NCBI RefSeq assembly: GCF_000513855.1
Contig: NZ_KI911318.1
Span: 634,484-698,483, forward strand
Direction of reading: 5' to 3'
From: Desulfurococcus amylolyticus Z-533
GTDB lineage: Archaea; Thermoproteota; Thermoprotei_A; Sulfolobales; Desulfurococcaceae
Length of the DNA: 64,000 nt
The notes beneath the pieces are model-generated. The model did not search any database and had not been told where the DNA came from. It saw nothing but the letters and a program-made list of their open reading frames with translations. Positions within the stretch are counted from its first letter, which is position 1. Every line of letters starts with the position of its first letter. This document shows positions 51,878 through 59,181 of this stretch, in pieces. A program made the position numbers and the translations under genes.

Positions 51878-52153
51878 ATGTACGCCATAATACTTCTCAT
51901 AGCCAGTATTACATCAACTATAGTATGGTACAAATACAGGGACGGCAAATATAGTCTTCAAACACTAGTCTTAATACTATGGGCCTCAACGATAATGTCT
52001 ATGGTTGATAAAGCGTATTCATCTATTGTTGAAGGCGAGGAATTTGTGGAGGCTACACCAGAGAACATGGTTCTCGGCATAGTACTGGTTTCATCAGCCA
52101 TCGCTCTATGGCTTATCCACCTGGTTTACACGAGGATTCGTTTAAAATTTTAA
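51878..52153 (+). CDS. Small membrane protein of unknown function, paired with the preceding gene
   Basis: A 91-residue protein with three predicted helices (MYAIILLIASITSTIVWY; LQTLVLILWASTIMSMVDKA; VLGIVLVSSAIALWLIHLVY) and an acidic loop, VEGEEFVEATPEN. The close spacing to the 121-residue membrane protein suggests the two form a complex. No family or motif is recognised. Confidence 0.6.
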   Translation: MYAIILLIASITSTIVWYKYRDGKYSLQTLVLILWASTIMSMVDKAYSSIVEGEEFVEATPENMVLGIVLVSSAIALWLIHLVYTRIRLKF

Positions 52154-52167
52154 AGTTTTCAATTTTC

Positions 52168-52317
52168 TTATTTCTCCATATAAAAATTAAACCCTAGTAT
52201 GATAAAGTCACTGAATAACTCCTCAAAGATATCGGAGGATAGCACTGTCATAGCTGCCTCTAATCCACTGCCCTGGGGTCCTCCAAGCAGGAAATCTAGG
52301 CTGTTCAAGGATTTCAT
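52168..52317 (-). pseudogene. N-terminal fragment of a 2-oxoacid:ferredoxin oxidoreductase alpha (gamma-alpha fused) subunit
   Basis: A 49-residue frame from ATG at 52317 reads NSLDFLLGGPQGSGLEAAMT and ends FNFYMEK before TAA. The LGGPQGSGLE motif is the start of the gamma domain in fused 2-oxoacid oxidoreductase alpha subunits, normally over 550 residues. The rest is gone; the next gene on the other strand begins its 3' end just beyond. A deletion relic. Confidence 0.6.
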
Positions 52318-52322
52318 CCCTG

Positions 52323-52544
52323 CTAGTCAGCCACGTATATTTTAAGATATAACTCGTCGTAAACGATGAAATGAGGAGTTGATACGTGCCCCTTCCTATA
52401 ATGCTCCCCCCTACTAGTTATAGTTGTCCTGCATGTGGCACAGTATAGATGCCCTATTGAATCCAGAATGTCTGAGAGCTCATTGAGGGAGAAATCCCTA
52501 AATAAGCTGTATCCCTCTACCTCGTTAACTGAAACCTTGTCCAA
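52323..52544 (-). CDS. Small putative zinc-binding protein
   Basis: A 73-residue frame starting at TTG with a CATC...H...H arrangement (LYCATCRTTITSRGEHYRKG then HVSTPHFIVYDELYLKIYV) that could form a zinc site. The same frame remains coding-like upstream (CIPHPWIGYCPV) to an in-frame TAG near 52588, without a usual start, so the true N-terminus is unclear and the gene may be damaged. It ends 5 bp before the 2-oxoacid oxidoreductase fragment. No family recognised. Confidence 0.4.
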   Translation of the reverse strand: MDKVSVNEVEGYSLFRDFSLNELSDILDSIGHLYCATCRTTITSRGEHYRKGHVSTPHFIVYDELYLKIYVAD

Positions 52545-52622
52545 TACAGGACAGTAACCTATCCATGGGTGAGGTATACATGGTGTAAAAACCTATGCTC
52601 CCCGCATTTCAATATTACACAC

Positions 52623-52874
52623 CTACTCTCCCTCTATTTTCTCGACACGTATAGCTGATACAGGGCAGACCTCTGCACCATTTTTAGCACACTCGTAGAG
52701 ATCTTCAGGTATTATACCAATGGATATTTCAGGGGTTAACTTAACACTGTACTTAGCTACAACCCGGTTCTTACCGTTGTCATCTCCTAACTCGAATACC
52801 TCGCTGCAAGCGGCTGGTGCTGCTCCGCAGGCTATGCATGTAGAACGGTCTATTATTACCTTATACCTGGTCAT
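52623..52874 (-). CDS. Single-cluster ferredoxin
   Basis: An 83-residue ferredoxin. STCIACGAAPAACSEVF supplies the first cysteines (CxxC plus a third Cys) and AEVCPVSAI the final Cys-Pro. An extra cysteine in YECAKNG could make a disulfide, as in Pyrococcus-type single-[4Fe-4S] ferredoxins. The ATG at 52874 gives the usual start. It would serve as electron acceptor for the 2-oxoacid and aldehyde oxidoreductases of this organism. It stands alone; the neighbouring oxidoreductase is only a fragment. Confidence 0.85.
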   Translation of the reverse strand: MTRYKVIIDRSTCIACGAAPAACSEVFELGDDNGKNRVVAKYSVKLTPEISIGIIPEDLYECAKNGAEVCPVSAIRVEKIEGE

Positions 52875-53054
52875 GATTCCACCATGTATTATTATTTTTA
52901 TGTATAAAATTTAAATATTATCATTTATGATTTGCCTGAAAACTTATCATATGTTTAACCATGTGGTAAAACATTTCAGCCGAATATCAATAACAAAGTT
53001 AATTAAAGAACATAAACCATAATAACCAATAGATTTAACAAGGGAATTAAACAC

Positions 53055-53294
53055 ATGTCTCAAACAGATCCGGTCTGTGGAATGAAGGCAGACTTAATTA
53101 AAGTCAAGAGAAAGACCATCGAGAACCTTCTATGGTCCTTCGTATACAATATACTATTGATTCCTGTAGTAGCTGGAATACTATATGGATATGGTGTATA
53201 TCGGGGGCCAGAGTATGCAGCAATAACAATGATTCTAAGTGACATCTCAGTAGCATCTAACTCCATTACAGTTCTAAGCACTAGGATAGATTAA
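53055..53294 (+). pseudogene. Internally deleted copper-type P-ATPase: YHS-like start joined to the last two membrane helices
   Basis: A 79-residue frame begins TDPVCGMKAD, the start motif of YHS domains found at the N-terminus of some CopA/P1B-ATPases. It continues directly with KTIENLLWSFVYNILLIPVV and AAITMILSDISVASNSITVL, the final two transmembrane helices of that family (FxYNxxxxP, then M-x-x-S and N-S). All central domains (actuator, DKTGT, ATP-binding) are absent. The intact reading frame suggests an in-frame internal deletion. Expression as a mini-protein cannot be excluded. Confidence 0.6.
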
Positions 53295-53768
53295 TCAAAA
53301 TCTAAGTCTTCACTGGTGGCACAGCTGCCTCCAACATGGTTCACAGGGTATCCAGGCCTAACGATACGGTATCCTGGGGGAGCCTTATACTGTTTCCTGC
53401 TCTAGGTTATTGTGGTCTCTGTAGAGTGGCCCACCCGGTTTCTCTCTATCAGAGACCGGTTAACCCCAGCAGAAGCCACTATAATAAAGTACCTGTGAAA
53501 ACCTTAAAACACACGAACCAGAAGCAACATCACATCCCGGGTAAAGCTCTATGCTACTATAGATAAAAATAATGGAAACAAATTCAACATCAATCCTGTT
53601 ACGCAGGTAGCAAGCTTATCCTTTAGAACTAGGGATCTGCTCTCTTTTAATTAATAAATTTAATAAATTTACTGTTTCAACAGTGATAACTCGTTATAAC
53701 GCTTATTACTTTAATCTGATAAAATATTGATAATATTGATTCGGTAATTATTTGATGAGGTATGTTCT
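53295..53768. other. Non-coding part of the inverted-repeat-bounded segment
   Basis: Holds the left repeat arm, a smaller hairpin (GGTCTCTG at 53414-53421 with CAGAGACC at 53450-53457), the 10-bp palindrome CGTTATAACG (53692-53701) and an AT-rich promoter region before the PsiE-like gene. No convincing coding frame is seen between 53335 and 53640. Confidence 0.5.
53300..53334 (+). repeat. Left arm of a 35-bp perfect inverted repeat
   Basis: The arm begins ATCTAAGTCTTCACTGGTGG and is the exact reverse complement of 54222-54256. It starts 5 bp after the stop of the P-ATPase relic. The enclosed 887 bp contain the PsiE-like gene and its promoter. Confidence 0.9.
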
Positions 53769-54197
53769 ATGAATAATAAGGCAATAAGCGAATCAGTATA
53801 TAAACTCGGCAGGATTTTAATAGATGTGGCAGAAGTTATTGTAATAATCTTCATAGGTCTACTAATAATTCTGACAGTGTATATAACATTCAAGGATATA
53901 TTGATGGAACTCCATGGCATGACAGCTGCTACTATACAGATACTGGTGAACGATATATTGATGATAATTATTTACGCTGAGATACTTAGAAGCATACTTA
54001 TAATCTGGGAAATGCGTGGAGAAGGCTTCCTATCTCAGTTATCCGACGTAGCCTTCATAGTCGCTGTAAAGGAGATACTTGTTTATGCGATAACAGGGAA
54101 GAGCATGGATATTCTGTTAGCAGTTTTCTCATTGCTGATAGTAACACTCGCTATATATTTAATCAAAACCAGGATAGAAAAGACTGGGGGTCCCTGA
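53769..54197 (+). CDS. PsiE-like membrane protein inside the inverted-repeat segment
   Basis: A 142-residue protein with four hydrophobic helices (VAEVIVIIFIGLLIILTVYI, IQILVNDILMIIIYAEILRS, VAFIVAVKEILVYAITG, ILLAVFSLLIVTLAIYL). The charged positions in NDILMIIIYAEILRSILIIW and VAVKEIL match the PsiE (phosphate-starvation-inducible E) family, whose function is unknown. GAGGT lies 7 nt before the ATG. The gene is the only one enclosed by the 35-bp inverted repeats and points towards the right arm, which begins 25 bp after its stop. Confidence 0.65.
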   Translation: MNNKAISESVYKLGRILIDVAEVIVIIFIGLLIILTVYITFKDILMELHGMTAATIQILVNDILMIIIYAEILRSILIIWEMRGEGFLSQLSDVAFIVAVKEILVYAITGKSMDILLAVFSLLIVTLAIYLIKTRIEKTGGP

Positions 54198-54221
54198 TGG
54201 AAGCATCTTTGGTTAATTTAT

Positions 54222-54256
54222 TGGAGGCAGCTGTGCCACCAGTGAAGACTTAGATA
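54222..54256 (-). repeat. Right arm of the 35-bp perfect inverted repeat
   Basis: The arm begins TTGGAGGCAGCTGTGCCACC on the plus strand, the exact reverse complement of 53300-53334. The match ends at both sides with a mismatch. No flanking target-site duplication is obvious by eye. Confidence 0.9.
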
Positions 54257-54301
54257 AGGAATAGGCCTGCGATGTGATAAGCAAGGATGGACGACCACAA
54301 T

Positions 54302-55405
54302 TTATCGAGAATAAACATCCAGGAACAAATGGTCTTGAAATGCCTCTCTTAATCCCTCTTTCTCAATAATACTACGTGCAGCCAGCACACCTGTAGCAGC
54401 CGCGATGTTTATACCTCTCGATAAACCAGCGCCATCCCCTGCCACATAAATGTTTTCCAGGTTTGTCTCGAAGTTCCTACTTACACGTGTCTTCACACTG
54501 TAGAACTTTATCTCGGGCGCGTATAGTAGTGTATTATATGATGCTAAGCCCGGTATCACTACATCAAGTCTTTCGATGGCTTCTATAATGTTCTCTATTA
54601 CTCTATGAGGATATGCCATACTTATATCTCCCGGCGTGGCATCCCTCAGGGTCGGCTCTACGATGCTCCTCCCAATCCTGCCCCATGTACTCCTTCTCCC
54701 TGATAACAGGTCTCCAAACCTCTGTATTAATGGCTTTCCACCTCCAAGCTTCGTTGTGAGGCTGGCTATGTGCTTACCGTATTCTACAGTATCCTCCATT
54801 GGATCAGTCAAGTTGATTGTCACGAGTAGCGCGAAGTTCGTGTTCCTGGATTTCACCTCAATGTAGCTTTCACCATTCACCCCTACCGTCCCATCATCGT
54901 ATAGTTCTCTAACCACGAAGCCTTTTGGATTAGTACAGAATGTCCTCACCTTGTCATCGTAGGATTTAGTGTAAAGTATTATCTTCGGATCCTTAACAAT
55001 AGATGTCACTGGCTCCGCTATGTAAGACGGTACCTCTATCCTTACCCCTATATCGAGGGGGCCTGGCTCAGTCTCTATGCCAAGCTTCCTCGATATAGTT
55101 GAAAAGCATCTTGCACCTCCACGACCTGGTGCTAGGATAAGGTGCCGCGTGGTGAAGGTGCCGCTGGTGGTTTTAACGATATAGCTTCCTCCATCTACAT
55201 CTATGTCATCGACGCTTGTCTCTACGAGTATCTTGACGCCTGAGTTTTCAAGGTACTTCTCCATTGAGTAGATAACATTTGGCATCTTATCACTACCTAC
55301 GCGTCTCTGCGGTGTGGGAATAAATCTTCCCCCGGCTTTAGCCACAAGCCTCTCTAGCTCTGAGGAGTCTTCAACATTCACGAGTTCTCCTTGAGCACCG
55401 AATTT
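54302..55405 (-). pseudogene. FAD-dependent oxidoreductase (COG2509-like) lacking its N-terminal dinucleotide-binding domain
   Basis: From a GTG at 55381 the frame gives 359 residues. The coding-like frame continues upstream (ILRKFGAQGEL) to about 55405. The body matches archaeal FAD dehydrogenases: RFIPTPQRRVGSDKMPNVIY, LILAPGRGG and the C-terminal FAD motif NIYVAGDGAGLSRGINIAAA. The N-terminal GxGxxG Rossmann segment (about 100-120 residues) that should bind FAD is missing. The gene ends abruptly against the equally truncated purP on the other strand. A deletion has probably removed both 5' ends, so function is doubtful. Confidence 0.65.
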
Positions 55406-56215
55406 CCTCAGTATGGAAGCTTCGTGGAGTATGTTGGCCTTGAATGTGGTGAATCTATAAACGTACCCCTATTCGGTACACGTAGCCTACTGAGGATCGA
55501 GGCTGATCAAAAACTAAAAATGCTACTCCTCATGAAAGCTGGGATACCTACCCCACGCGTCTACGAGTTAAGCGATGATGTAAGGGGGCCCGTAATAGTG
55601 AAGTTACCGGGTGCTAAGGGTGGTAAAGGATACTTCATTGCCTCAAGTAATAGTGAGATAGAGGCCAAGCTGAGGAAATATATTGAGGATGGCTTGCTAA
55701 GAAGCCCCAGGGAGGCAATCATACAGGAGTACATAGTAGGGGTCACAGCATACTTCCACTACTTCTACAGCCTGGTATTAAACAGACTTGAGTTGCTTGG
55801 AGCCGACATAAGGTATGAAAGCGATGTTGATGGGCTACGTAGACTACCTGTTGGAATCCTAGAGGAACTAGGCATCGATCCCACGTTCACTGTAGTGGGA
55901 AACCTACCACTAGTGTTAAGAGAGAGCCTGCTCCCAAAGATAATCGAGTACGGGAGGAGATTTGTGGATGCCTCACGTGGCATGGTTTCGCCAGGCGTTA
56001 TAGGCCCATTCTGCCTTGAATCCGTTATAGATAGAGAGTTGAATGTAAAGGTGTTTGAGTTCTCTGGGAGAATTGTGGCTGGGACAAACCTGTATATTGA
56101 TGGAAGCCCGTATTCGTACTTGTACTGGGATCAACCAGTTAGCATGGGTAGGAGAATAGCTATCGAGGTGAGGCTAGCCCTGGAGAAGGGGTTATTGGAA
56201 AAAATCGTCACATAA
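55391..56215 (+). pseudogene. PurP-like ATP-grasp ligase (FAICAR synthetase) lacking its N-terminus
   Basis: PurP makes FAICAR from AICAR, formate and ATP in archaeal purine synthesis and is normally about 340-360 residues. This frame has 274 at most and begins within the conserved GSFVEYVG strand. It continues with VPLFGTRSLLRIEAD, VIVKLPGAKGGKGYFIASS (ATP-grasp), AIIQEYIVGVTAYFHYFYS, GVIGPFCLESVID and IVAGTNLYIDGSPYSYLYWD. About 85 N-terminal residues, including the IATxGSHSAL opening, are missing. The TTG at 55391 is only a formal start. It abuts the 5'-truncated FAD gene; no other purine-synthesis gene is in the window. Confidence 0.65.
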
Positions 56216-56262
56216 TGTTTAATTCCACTCCCAATATAATTAGTTAAGTAGGGGTAGTTGAA

Positions 56263-56982
56263 GTGAGACTCGACTATAGGTTTATCAGTGTGGATTTATT
56301 AAGAGCGTACAAGGAGCTCGTAGATTACAAGGAACTAGAGGAGATAACGGGATTAGACACGCAGATTCTTTGGAGGTATATTAGGAAAGGGGTTAAACCT
56401 AACTCAAAGAAGGCGGCCAGCCTATTCAATAAGCTGACTAGCAGGGAAATCGTTGAGGGATTGATTAGGAGGAAGCTCGTTGAATTAGAAAACGGCATCT
56501 ACAGCTTATACAGGATCGCATATAACATCCCATTAATCAAGATACTCTCCTACATAGCGCTCAAGGAGTTCCGTGAATACAGGATAAACGCTGTTGCGAC
56601 AGTGGAGTCGGATGGTATACCATTAGCCACTAGAATAGCTGATGTAATGAGCGCCAAGCTCATTGTTGCTAAACACCGCCCCGAGATAGGTGCGAAGGGA
56701 TATCATCAGGCATCCTATGTATCAAGGGATCCACCAGTCTACACAATGCTCTTTACACCAGCCGATATATTGACTAAGAAGGATAGGGTTTTAATAGTGG
56801 ACGACCTGATAAACACTGGGAAAACCTCGAAGGCCATGATCCAGTTGATCAAGGCTGCTGGAGCTCAACCAGTTGGATTATTCTCTATAATAGGTATTAG
56901 AGATTCATGGTTCAGGGTTATTTCCAAGGATTTAGAGAAAATATATGTTGCGCTAGTTATTACGGAGCTCCAAGAGACTTGA
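56263..56982 (+). CDS. Helix-turn-helix phosphoribosyltransferase regulator (GfcR/PurR-like)
   Basis: A 239-residue protein. The N-terminal 70 residues are a helix-turn-helix (YKELEEITGLDTQILWRYIR then KGVKPNSKKAASLFNKL). The rest is a type I PRTase fold with AVATVESDGIPLATRIADVM (PPi loop), a KGYHQASYVSRDPPVYTM flexible region and the PRPP motif VLIVDDLINTGKTSKAMIQL. This architecture is that of archaeal GfcR and bacterial PurR, transcription factors that sense PRPP or sugar-phosphate-related ligands, so a regulatory role in nucleotide or sugar metabolism is inferred. GTG start with GGGGT upstream. Single gene. Confidence 0.83.
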   Translation: MRLDYRFISVDLLRAYKELVDYKELEEITGLDTQILWRYIRKGVKPNSKKAASLFNKLTSREIVEGLIRRKLVELENGIYSLYRIAYNIPLIKILSYIALKEFREYRINAVATVESDGIPLATRIADVMSAKLIVAKHRPEIGAKGYHQASYVSRDPPVYTMLFTPADILTKKDRVLIVDDLINTGKTSKAMIQLIKAAGAQPVGLFSIIGIRDSWFRVISKDLEKIYVALVITELQET

Positions 56983-57182
56983 ATCAAGCTGCAAAACGAC
57001 CACTTTTAATCCCAGCTGACTCGGCACTCTACTCCTACACTCAGCACCTGTGAATGAGCATCTAATACGATATTATACAGGGATCTATCGGTTGCTAAAC
57101 TGATCTCGGATAAATGGTCATAATGTATTTGATAAAATATACGTTGAAACAAGTAATGCAGGAATAATTATTGAGAACCCGC

Positions 57183-57227
57183 TTTACAACTGAAAGCCCC
57201 GCCCTTTAGGGCGGGGAGGAGGTCAGG
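57183..57227 (+). repeat. Dispersed IS-end-like hairpin repeat (copy 4, best preserved)
   Basis: Starts TTTACAACTGAAAGC, contains the strong hairpin CCCCGCCCTTTAGGGCGGGG and ends AGGAGGTCAGG. The shape (GAAAGC, GC-rich hairpin, then GAGGxxGTCAG) resembles the terminal hairpins of archaeal IS200/IS605-family elements, where the omega RNA of TnpB is encoded. There is no tnpB next to it. Confidence 0.75.
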
Positions 57228-57367
57228 TGTTTTCTCTCTGCCAGGAGTATTGAACATCCGGCAGAGGTCACTATTATGAGTTGCCTAAGACTACGGTTTA
57301 TAAGCGTTGGAAACCTTGAAAAACTGCAACCCAGAAACACTTGTCAAATCCTTCAGCCATATAAGAA

Positions 57368-57374
57368 TTTAAAA
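57368..57374 (+). promoter_or_regulatory. TATA box of tRNA-Ala
   Basis: TTTAAAA lies 32-38 bp upstream of the mature tRNA 5' end, a usual archaeal tRNA promoter position allowing a short leader. Confidence 0.5.
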
Positions 57375-57405
57375 CCCAGATGATTAATCACAGTAAATAA
57401 TGGGT

Positions 57406-57478
57406 GGGCCGGTAGCTCAGCTGGAAGAGCGCCGCCCTCGCAAGGCGGAGGTCCCGGGTTCAAGTCCCGGCCGGTCCA
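57406..57478 (+). tRNA. tRNA-Ala (anticodon CGC)
   Basis: A 73-nt cloverleaf. The acceptor stem GGGCCGG/CCGGTCC contains the alanine identity pair G3-U70 and discriminator A73. The D arm is GCTC-AGCTGGAA-GAGC. The anticodon stem-loop is CCGCC-CTCGCAA-GGCGG with anticodon CGC, and the T arm is CCGGG-TTCAAGT-CCCGG. No intron is present and CCA is not encoded (TTT follows). It lies convergent to the 2-oxoacid oxidoreductase genes. Confidence 0.95.
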
Positions 57479-57491
57479 TTTAAAAAGAACA

Positions 57492-58022
57492 TTACAGCGA
57501 GTAGCCGAGTTCTAGAGCCTTAATGTTTAACTGATGCCATTTCTCAGGCGTTAAATCCACCACTGTCTTCTTCAAGTGTTCTAGGCTCCATATACTTGTT
57601 GCCCTGGCCATGTGCCCGGCTATAACCACGTTTGCAACTCTCCTGGTTCCAAGCCTGGATTCAGCTATCTCACTGTATCTGTGATGGAATAGTTTGAATC
57701 CTGTGAATAAACCTGGATCAACATATTCTTCATCGATGAAAACCATGGTGGTTGGTCTAAGCATTTTTAAATATTTATCAAGGTTAAAGGGATACATGAA
57801 TACCGCTATATCGGGTGACTGTACTTTTACGTAATCTACATCATACATGGAATCCCCGATCACTATATCAGTCCTGCTTTCGCCTCCCCTGGTTTCAGCA
57901 GCATAGGTCTCCGTGGCTACAGCATATTTCCCAGCATACTTGCTGATCGATAACCCAAGTATTCTACCCAGTAGTAATACACCCTGCCCTCCACGTCCAA
58001 TTATAAGTACCTCTACCTTCAT
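57492..58022 (-). CDS. korC: 2-oxoacid:ferredoxin oxidoreductase, gamma subunit
   Basis: A 176-residue gamma (catalytic-domain-closing) subunit. It has EVLIIGRGGQGVLLLGRILG, ATETYAAETRGGESRTDIVI and VVIAGHMARATSIWSLEHLK, which are typical family motifs. The ATG overlaps the beta-subunit stop by 4 bp. Last gene of the delta-alpha-beta-gamma unit. The symbol follows the KorA-like alpha subunit; the true 2-oxoacid specificity is not proven. Confidence 0.9.
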   Translation of the reverse strand: MKVEVLIIGRGGQGVLLLGRILGLSISKYAGKYAVATETYAAETRGGESRTDIVIGDSMYDVDYVKVQSPDIAVFMYPFNLDKYLKMLRPTTMVFIDEEYVDPGLFTGFKLFHHRYSEIAESRLGTRRVANVVIAGHMARATSIWSLEHLKKTVVDLTPEKWHQLNIKALELGYSL

Positions 58023-58849
58023 TTCAACCCCCTTATGATCTCCAGGTATGATGGGTTGTCTCGAACCATGAATTCACCTATAATTATGCCTTTCTCCCAG
58101 TCTATTAAGGCTTCATCTATTGTTGGATTAGGCTTGTACTTAACTCTTTTCTTCAACTCATTATACATTTCAACAGGGTCTCTGAGCCCGATGTGCCTTC
58201 CATATACTTCGGGGCACGTGCTCACCACTTCTATGAATCTAAACCCCTTCATACCTAAAGCCCTGTAGAAGAACTGCTCTATGTAATGCGGTGTCGTTAC
58301 ACTAGCCCTAGCCACATAGTTCGCGTTCAGCGATGCCACGACTTTTATGATATTCAATGGAGGCTCTGGATTACCATGAGGAGTCGTCGTAGTTTTAACC
58401 CCAAGGGGCGTCGTAGGTGCTACTTGGCCGCCCGTCATCGCGTAAACGAAGTTCGTGAACATGACTGTGATCATATCTATATTCCTCTTAGCGGCATGGA
58501 GTAGGTGGTTGCCCCCAATGCCGGCGATATCTCCATCGCCCCCCACAACTATTAATGTTAGTTCCGGGTTTGCGAGTTTAACGCCTGTCGCGAACGGTAT
58601 CGCCCTACCGTGGAGGACGTGTGCTGAATCATAGCTAACGTAAAAGGCCATTCTAGCGCTACACCCTATACCTCCAACCCATACCACTTTATTCCTATCC
58701 ACTACCCCCTCACTGATTCTTTTATCAAGCGCCCTGAGCATGGCTCCTAATCCTATTCCAAGGCCGCATCCGGGACAGTATAATGTGGGTATCCTGTCGA
58801 GTCTAAGGTGCTTGTCAAGCTGATGTATGTATCTAGGGGTTACAGCCAT
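58019..58849 (-). CDS. korB: 2-oxoacid:ferredoxin oxidoreductase, beta subunit (TPP-binding)
   Basis: A 276-residue subunit binding thiamine pyrophosphate and a proximal [4Fe-4S] cluster. TLYCPGCGLGIGLGAMLRAL and VVWVGGIGCSARMAFYV supply Fe-S cysteines; HVLHGRAIPFATGVKLANPE and VVGGDGDIAGIGGNHLLHAA contain the GDG TPP-Mg motif. EVVSTCPEVYG holds the last cysteine. Motifs and length match KorB/PorB. It overlaps the alpha C-terminal frame by 10 bp. Confidence 0.93.
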   Translation of the reverse strand: MAVTPRYIHQLDKHLRLDRIPTLYCPGCGLGIGLGAMLRALDKRISEGVVDRNKVVWVGGIGCSARMAFYVSYDSAHVLHGRAIPFATGVKLANPELTLIVVGGDGDIAGIGGNHLLHAAKRNIDMITVMFTNFVYAMTGGQVAPTTPLGVKTTTTPHGNPEPPLNIIKVVASLNANYVARASVTTPHYIEQFFYRALGMKGFRFIEVVSTCPEVYGRHIGLRDPVEMYNELKKRVKYKPNPTIDEALIDWEKGIIIGEFMVRDNPSYLEIIRGLK

Positions 58850-59181
58850 TGCTCCACCGCCTCGATTACTTCTTTCACAGTGGGTAGTTCAAGGCTTAAA
58901 ACGGGGGCTGAATACACCTCTCTATCTCTAAAAATGCGTTTCATATCGAGGAATAATTTACCCATATTATTCTCTATGACAACCACCCTATCTATCCTGC
59001 TTGATACACTATTATAGATCCTCTCCTCGTCTAATGGCCAGAGGGTTTTCGGCCTGAGCATGCCGGCTTTAACCCCTCTACGCCTCAGCTCCCTTATTGC
59101 TGCATAAACTGTTCTAGCTGTTGAACCATATGAAACCAGAAGTACCTCGGCATCGTCAACCATTGTATGTTTCCTGTTCAT
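58840..59181 (-). CDS. korA: C-terminal part of the 2-oxoacid:ferredoxin oxidoreductase alpha subunit (second frame)
   Basis: 113 residues beginning MNRKHTMVDDAEVLLVSYGS, the usual domain II of KorA. VKAGMLRPKTLWPLDEERIY and VVVIENNMGKL follow. In most relatives this is continuous with domain I in one chain. Here the upstream frame ends at TGA (59156-59158) while this frame is already open, so skipping one T in GGT TGA C would give a single protein of 374 residues, normal for KorA. Alternatively its own ATG at 59181 gives two coupled polypeptides. Confidence 0.75.
   Translation of the reverse strand: MNRKHTMVDDAEVLLVSYGSTARTVYAAIRELRRRGVKAGMLRPKTLWPLDEERIYNSVSSRIDRVVVIENNMGKLFLDMKRIFRDREVYSAPVLSLELPTVKEVIEAVEQWL

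Larger units (their letters stand above)
56983..57405. other. Gene-free region with a hairpin repeat and the tRNA promoter
   Basis: Contains the best-preserved IS-end-like hairpin (57183-57227) and a TATA box for the tRNA. The rest (56990-57180 and 57230-57360) shows no coding frame or RNA I can support. Confidence 0.6.

Noticed and set aside
53336-53566. 76-residue frame within the inverted-repeat segment
   Set aside because: Low-complexity, no start context, interrupted by hairpin sequence, and no homology I can recognise.
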